From: [Actinomadura] parvosata subsp. kistnae
Lineage (GTDB): Bacteria; Actinomycetota; Actinomycetes; Streptosporangiales; Streptosporangiaceae
Assembly: GCF_900323885.1 (NCBI RefSeq)
Contig: NZ_OOHJ01000001.1
Coordinates: forward strand, 52,498-116,497
DNA: 64,000 nt
Direction of reading: 5' to 3'
Shown here: positions 61,427-64,000 of the stretch, piece after piece
Position numbering within the stretch: position 1 is the stretch's first letter
Layout: every line of letters begins with the position of its first letter
Translations under genes and position numbers: made by a program
The notes under the pieces: model-generated
What the model was told of the DNA's origin: nothing
The model's database searches: none
The model's input: only the letters and a program-made list of their open reading frames with translations

Positions 61427-63037
61427 ATGCGTTGGCGTGGTGTGCCGCTCGATATCCTGCTCGCGGCCTCTGGAGTGGGCCTCGACCTGCTGACCACGGC
61501 GCACGCGGGCGACACCGAATACCTGCCCGCCGAGATGAACATCCCGATGGCGCTGCTGGTGGGCCTGCCGATGGGTCTGGTGCGCCGCTGGCCGGTGGCC
61601 GTGAGCCTGTATCTGGCGCTCGCGCTGTTCGTCACCGACCAGCTCGGCTCGTTCACCTCCAACACCGCGCAGATCCTCGTCTGCGTCTCGCTGGGCGTGG
61701 CGGGCTACCGCGCGCCGATGCGCGCGACCGCGCTGGCCGTGGCCGCCTCGTTCGCCGCGACGGCGTTCAACATCGCCGATCCGGGCATGGCGCTGACCGG
61801 CAACATGTGGATGTACTCGGTCCTGCTGCCCGTCTTCCCCGCCGTGCTCGGCTCGTACCTGCGCAGCTCGGCGGAGCGGCTGGAGGAGCGCGAGGTGACC
61901 CCCGACGCGCTGCTGGCCGCCGGCGGCGTGGCGATCACGGTGCTGAGCACGTGGACGACCTGGCACTCCGGCACCCAGCCCGTCTGGGTGGTGGGGCTGC
62001 TGGCCGTGGTGGGCGGGCTGTCGCTGGGCATCGCCAGGCGGCTGCCCGGCCTGGTGTTCCTCCTTCAGGGCGTGCTGCTCGTCTCGGCCGACACGTACCT
62101 GAACTCGGCGGTCAACACGTGCGTGATCCTCACGCTGATCGCGATCGGCGTGTTCTCCATGCGGGTGGTGTCGTGGGCGTGGACGGTGGCCGCGTACGTG
62201 ACGGGCTGCCTGCTGACCGCGATCGCCGTGGTCGGCGACAACACCGAGGTCACGCCGTTCCGGGTGGGGGTGCTCATGACGCTGGTGGCCACGCCCATCG
62301 CGATCGGCCGCTACCTGGGCGTGCGCAGGGCAGCGGCGGCCACCGAGAAGCTGGTCGCCGAGGAGGCGGCGCGCGCGGCGGTCGCGCAGGTGCGCGCCGA
62401 CCAGCTCGCCGAGCGCGAGCGCATCGCCCGCGACGTGCACGACATCGTCGCCCACCACGTGGGCGCGATGGTGCTGCGGGCCAGCGCCGCCCGCTACGCC
62501 GCCCCCGACGGGCCCGTGGCCGACGCGCTCAACGACATCAGGGAGACGGGGCACCAGGTACTGCAGGACCTGCGTGACCTGCTCGACCTGCTGCGCGACC
62601 CCGACCGCCAGCCGGATCTGCTGGCCAACCCCGCCGACGTGGTACGCGAGTCCGCCGAGCGCATGGCCGCCGCCGGGCTCGTCGTCGACCTGGAGCTCGA
62701 CCCGGCCACCGACCAGGCGCCGCTGATCGCCCGCACCTCGGCGGCGCGCATCGTTCAGGAAGGATTGACGAACGTGCTCAAACACGCAGGCCCCGGCACC
62801 CGGGTCCGCGTCTCCGTGACTCCGGCCGAAGAAGGGCTGGACGTCGAGATCCGCAACGGCCGCCCGCCGACCGCGATCGAGCGGCTGCCCTCCTCGGGGC
62901 GCGGCCTGGCCGGCATGCGGGAGCGCGTGCGCACGGTGGGCGGCACGCTCAGCGCCGGCCCCGACGGGGAGGGCGGCTGGCTGCTGGCCGCCCACCTGCC
63001 CACGCACACCCGCGTCTCCCCGGGGAGCGCCGCGTGA
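61427..63037 (+). CDS. Sensor histidine kinase (NarL-type, HisKA_3)
   Basis: 536 residues. About 8-10 hydrophobic segments fill residues 1-310 (LLVGLPMGLVRRWPVAVSLY, TWHSGTQPVWVVGLLAVVGG and others). The dimerisation box EREREIARDVHDIVAHHVGAM-like segment carries phosphoacceptor His338 (RDVHD). The HATPase_c domain follows (TSAARIVQEGLTNVLKHAGP, SGRGLAGMRERV). ATG 61427 is used; GTG 61421 is in frame. The stop overlaps the response-regulator start by 4 bp, so it is a cognate pair. The many membrane helices suggest sensing within the membrane. Confidence 0.92.
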   Translation: MRWRGVPLDILLAASGVGLDLLTTAHAGDTEYLPAEMNIPMALLVGLPMGLVRRWPVAVSLYLALALFVTDQLGSFTSNTAQILVCVSLGVAGYRAPMRATALAVAASFAATAFNIADPGMALTGNMWMYSVLLPVFPAVLGSYLRSSAERLEEREVTPDALLAAGGVAITVLSTWTTWHSGTQPVWVVGLLAVVGGLSLGIARRLPGLVFLLQGVLLVSADTYLNSAVNTCVILTLIAIGVFSMRVVSWAWTVAAYVTGCLLTAIAVVGDNTEVTPFRVGVLMTLVATPIAIGRYLGVRRAAAATEKLVAEEAARAAVAQVRADQLAERERIARDVHDIVAHHVGAMVLRASAARYAAPDGPVADALNDIRETGHQVLQDLRDLLDLLRDPDRQPDLLANPADVVRESAERMAAAGLVVDLELDPATDQAPLIARTSAARIVQEGLTNVLKHAGPGTRVRVSVTPAEEGLDVEIRNGRPPTAIERLPSSGRGLAGMRERVRTVGGTLSAGPDGEGGWLLAAHLPTHTRVSPGSAA

Positions 63038-63711
63038 TCCGCGTGCTGGTGGCCGACGACCAGGCGCTCGTCCGCGCGGGCGTACGCATGCTGCTGCAGG
63101 CCACGGGCGACATGGAGGTCGTGGGGGAGGCCGAGGACGGCGCCGAGGCGGTCCGCCTGGCCGAGCGGCACCTGCCGGACGTGATCCTCATGGATCTGCG
63201 CATGCCGAGGGTCGACGGCCTGGAGGCGATCAAGCGGGTGCTGGCCGCCCGGCCGGGCACCAGGATCGTGGTGCTGACCACGTTCGCCGAGGACGGCAAC
63301 GTCTACGCCGCGCTGCGCGCCGGCGCGGTCGGCTTCCTGGTCAAGGACGACGAGCCCGAACGGATGGTGGACGCGGTGCGCAGGGCCGCGGCCGGCGAGC
63401 AGCTCCTCGCCCCGTCCGTGCTGCGCCGGGTCGTCGAGCGGTTCCTGGCGGCCGAGGAGCAGGCGGCGCCGGCCGCCCCGCCCGGCCTGACCGAGCGCGA
63501 GCTGGAGGTGCTGGCCCTGGTCGGCACCGGCCTGTCGAACGCGGAGATCGCCGAGGAGCTGCACGTCGGCGTCACGACGGTCAAGACGCACATCGCGGCC
63601 GCGATGGAGAAGCTGGGCCTGCGCAACCGCATCCAGGCCGCCGTCGTCGCCCACCGCACGGGCCTGGTGGACGCCTCCTTCCGCCCGGTACGCCAGCCGC
63701 GCGGCGGCTGA
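63034..63711 (+). CDS. NarL/FixJ-family response regulator
   Basis: 225 residues from GTG 63034 overlapping the kinase stop (GTGA). The receiver domain opens RVLVADDQALVRAGVRMLLQ with phosphoacceptor Asp54 (VILMDLRMPRVDG), Thr in VVLTTFAEDG and the Lys of LVKDDEPE. The LuxR-type HTH near residue 150-215 reads LTERELEVLALVGTGLSNAE then IAEELHVGVTTVKTHIAAAM. It is activated by the preceding kinase. Targets are unknown; the adjacent truncated membrane gene is a candidate. Confidence 0.95.
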   Translation: MIRVLVADDQALVRAGVRMLLQATGDMEVVGEAEDGAEAVRLAERHLPDVILMDLRMPRVDGLEAIKRVLAARPGTRIVVLTTFAEDGNVYAALRAGAVGFLVKDDEPERMVDAVRRAAAGEQLLAPSVLRRVVERFLAAEEQAAPAAPPGLTERELEVLALVGTGLSNAEIAEELHVGVTTVKTHIAAAMEKLGLRNRIQAAVVAHRTGLVDASFRPVRQPRGG

Positions 63712-63812
63712 GGTCCACCGCCTGGGCTACCGGCGAGTCATCCGGCAGGGGGACGACCGCCGGCGGCGCCCGCCGCGAGCATGTGGTCCTTCACCTACGG
63801 AAAGGACCTCCC

Positions 63813-64000
63813 ATGGCTCCCCACGACACCATGACCATGCCGAAGCCGGCGGGCCGCGTCTCCCCGGGCCTGCTCTACGGCCTGCGCGTCGCCGTCACCG
63901 CCCAGGCGGCGGCGCTGCTGGTGGCCGCCTCCTTCGCGGGGCAGGCGGTCGAGTCGCAGGCGATGAGCGAGACGCACGTCATGGCCGGCATGGTCGTGCA
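63813..64000 (+). CDS. Small membrane protein (C-terminus off window)
   Basis: The visible 62 residues begin MAPHDTMTMPKPAGRVSPGL and include one hydrophobic stretch RVAVTAQAAALLVAASFAGQ, followed by SETHVMAGMVV. AAAGGA lies eight bases upstream of ATG 63813. I recognise no family with certainty. It may be a target of the two-component system directly upstream (102 bp gap). Confidence 0.6.
   Translation, partial: MAPHDTMTMPKPAGRVSPGLLYGLRVAVTAQAAALLVAASFAGQAVESQAMSETHVMAGMVV

Overview
The window is about 70% GC, with dense gene packing, many ATGA/GTGA start-stop overlaps and GTG starts. Its gene families (ROK regulators, MmyB-type XRE regulators, two P450s, ThyX, a TrpE-TrpG fusion with a QWWRRS leader peptide, CPBP proteases, secreted S8 and M4 proteases) point to a chromosomal segment of a filamentous actinomycete. 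Streptosporangiales, for example a Nonomuraea relative, is my best guess by inference. I found no rRNA, tRNA or CRISPR array.

Layout. 1-7142: a sugar catabolism locus. ROK regulator, clan GH-A glycosidase and D-mannonate dehydratase-like enolase run leftward; a sugar ABC importer (lipoprotein and two permeases) diverges rightward. 7291-15215: an ebo-type operon (inositol-3-phosphate synthase, UbiA/EboC, TIM-barrel isomerase, EboA, EboB, EboE, EboF), interrupted after its first gene by a 33-bp repeat tract. This is the most interesting system here. 15429-17739: two tandem secreted beta-helix proteins, followed by a convergent P450. 19207-22468: small membrane protein and TetR, then a phosphotransferase/acyl-CoA dehydrogenase pair. 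22.7-24.8 kb: a lower-GC island with an unrecognised HTH protein. 24.8-30.5 kb: CPBP protease, secreted alpha/beta hydrolase with 36-bp coding repeats, an intact IS1182-type element with CTAG target duplication, and a DUF6285-like gene whose 3' end is tandemly repeated. 30.7-37.5 kb: monocarboxylate symporter with DUF3311 partner, carboxymuconolactone decarboxylase-like and VOC genes, SDR, WYL regulator and CocE hydrolase. 37.5-43.8 kb: large S8 protease, then a P450-SDR-TetR operon with a palindromic operator. 43.9-46.2 kb: trp attenuator and fused anthranilate synthase, followed by an amidohydrolase. 47.5-64 kb: M4 protease, ThyX, MoaD-like/BNR pair, MmyB-type regulator, secreted sialidase-like protein, globin-reductase, class I amidotransferase lacking its Cys, HSL esterase, enoyl-CoA hydratase, PmtA-like methyltransferase, NarL-type two-component system and a truncated membrane protein at the right edge.

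Quality note. Nine frame breaks in eight otherwise well-conserved genes are all equivalent to loss of one base, nearly all in short G or C runs. I read them as probable assembly or sequencing deletions rather than true pseudogenes. The affected genes are annotated end to end with the break position stated.
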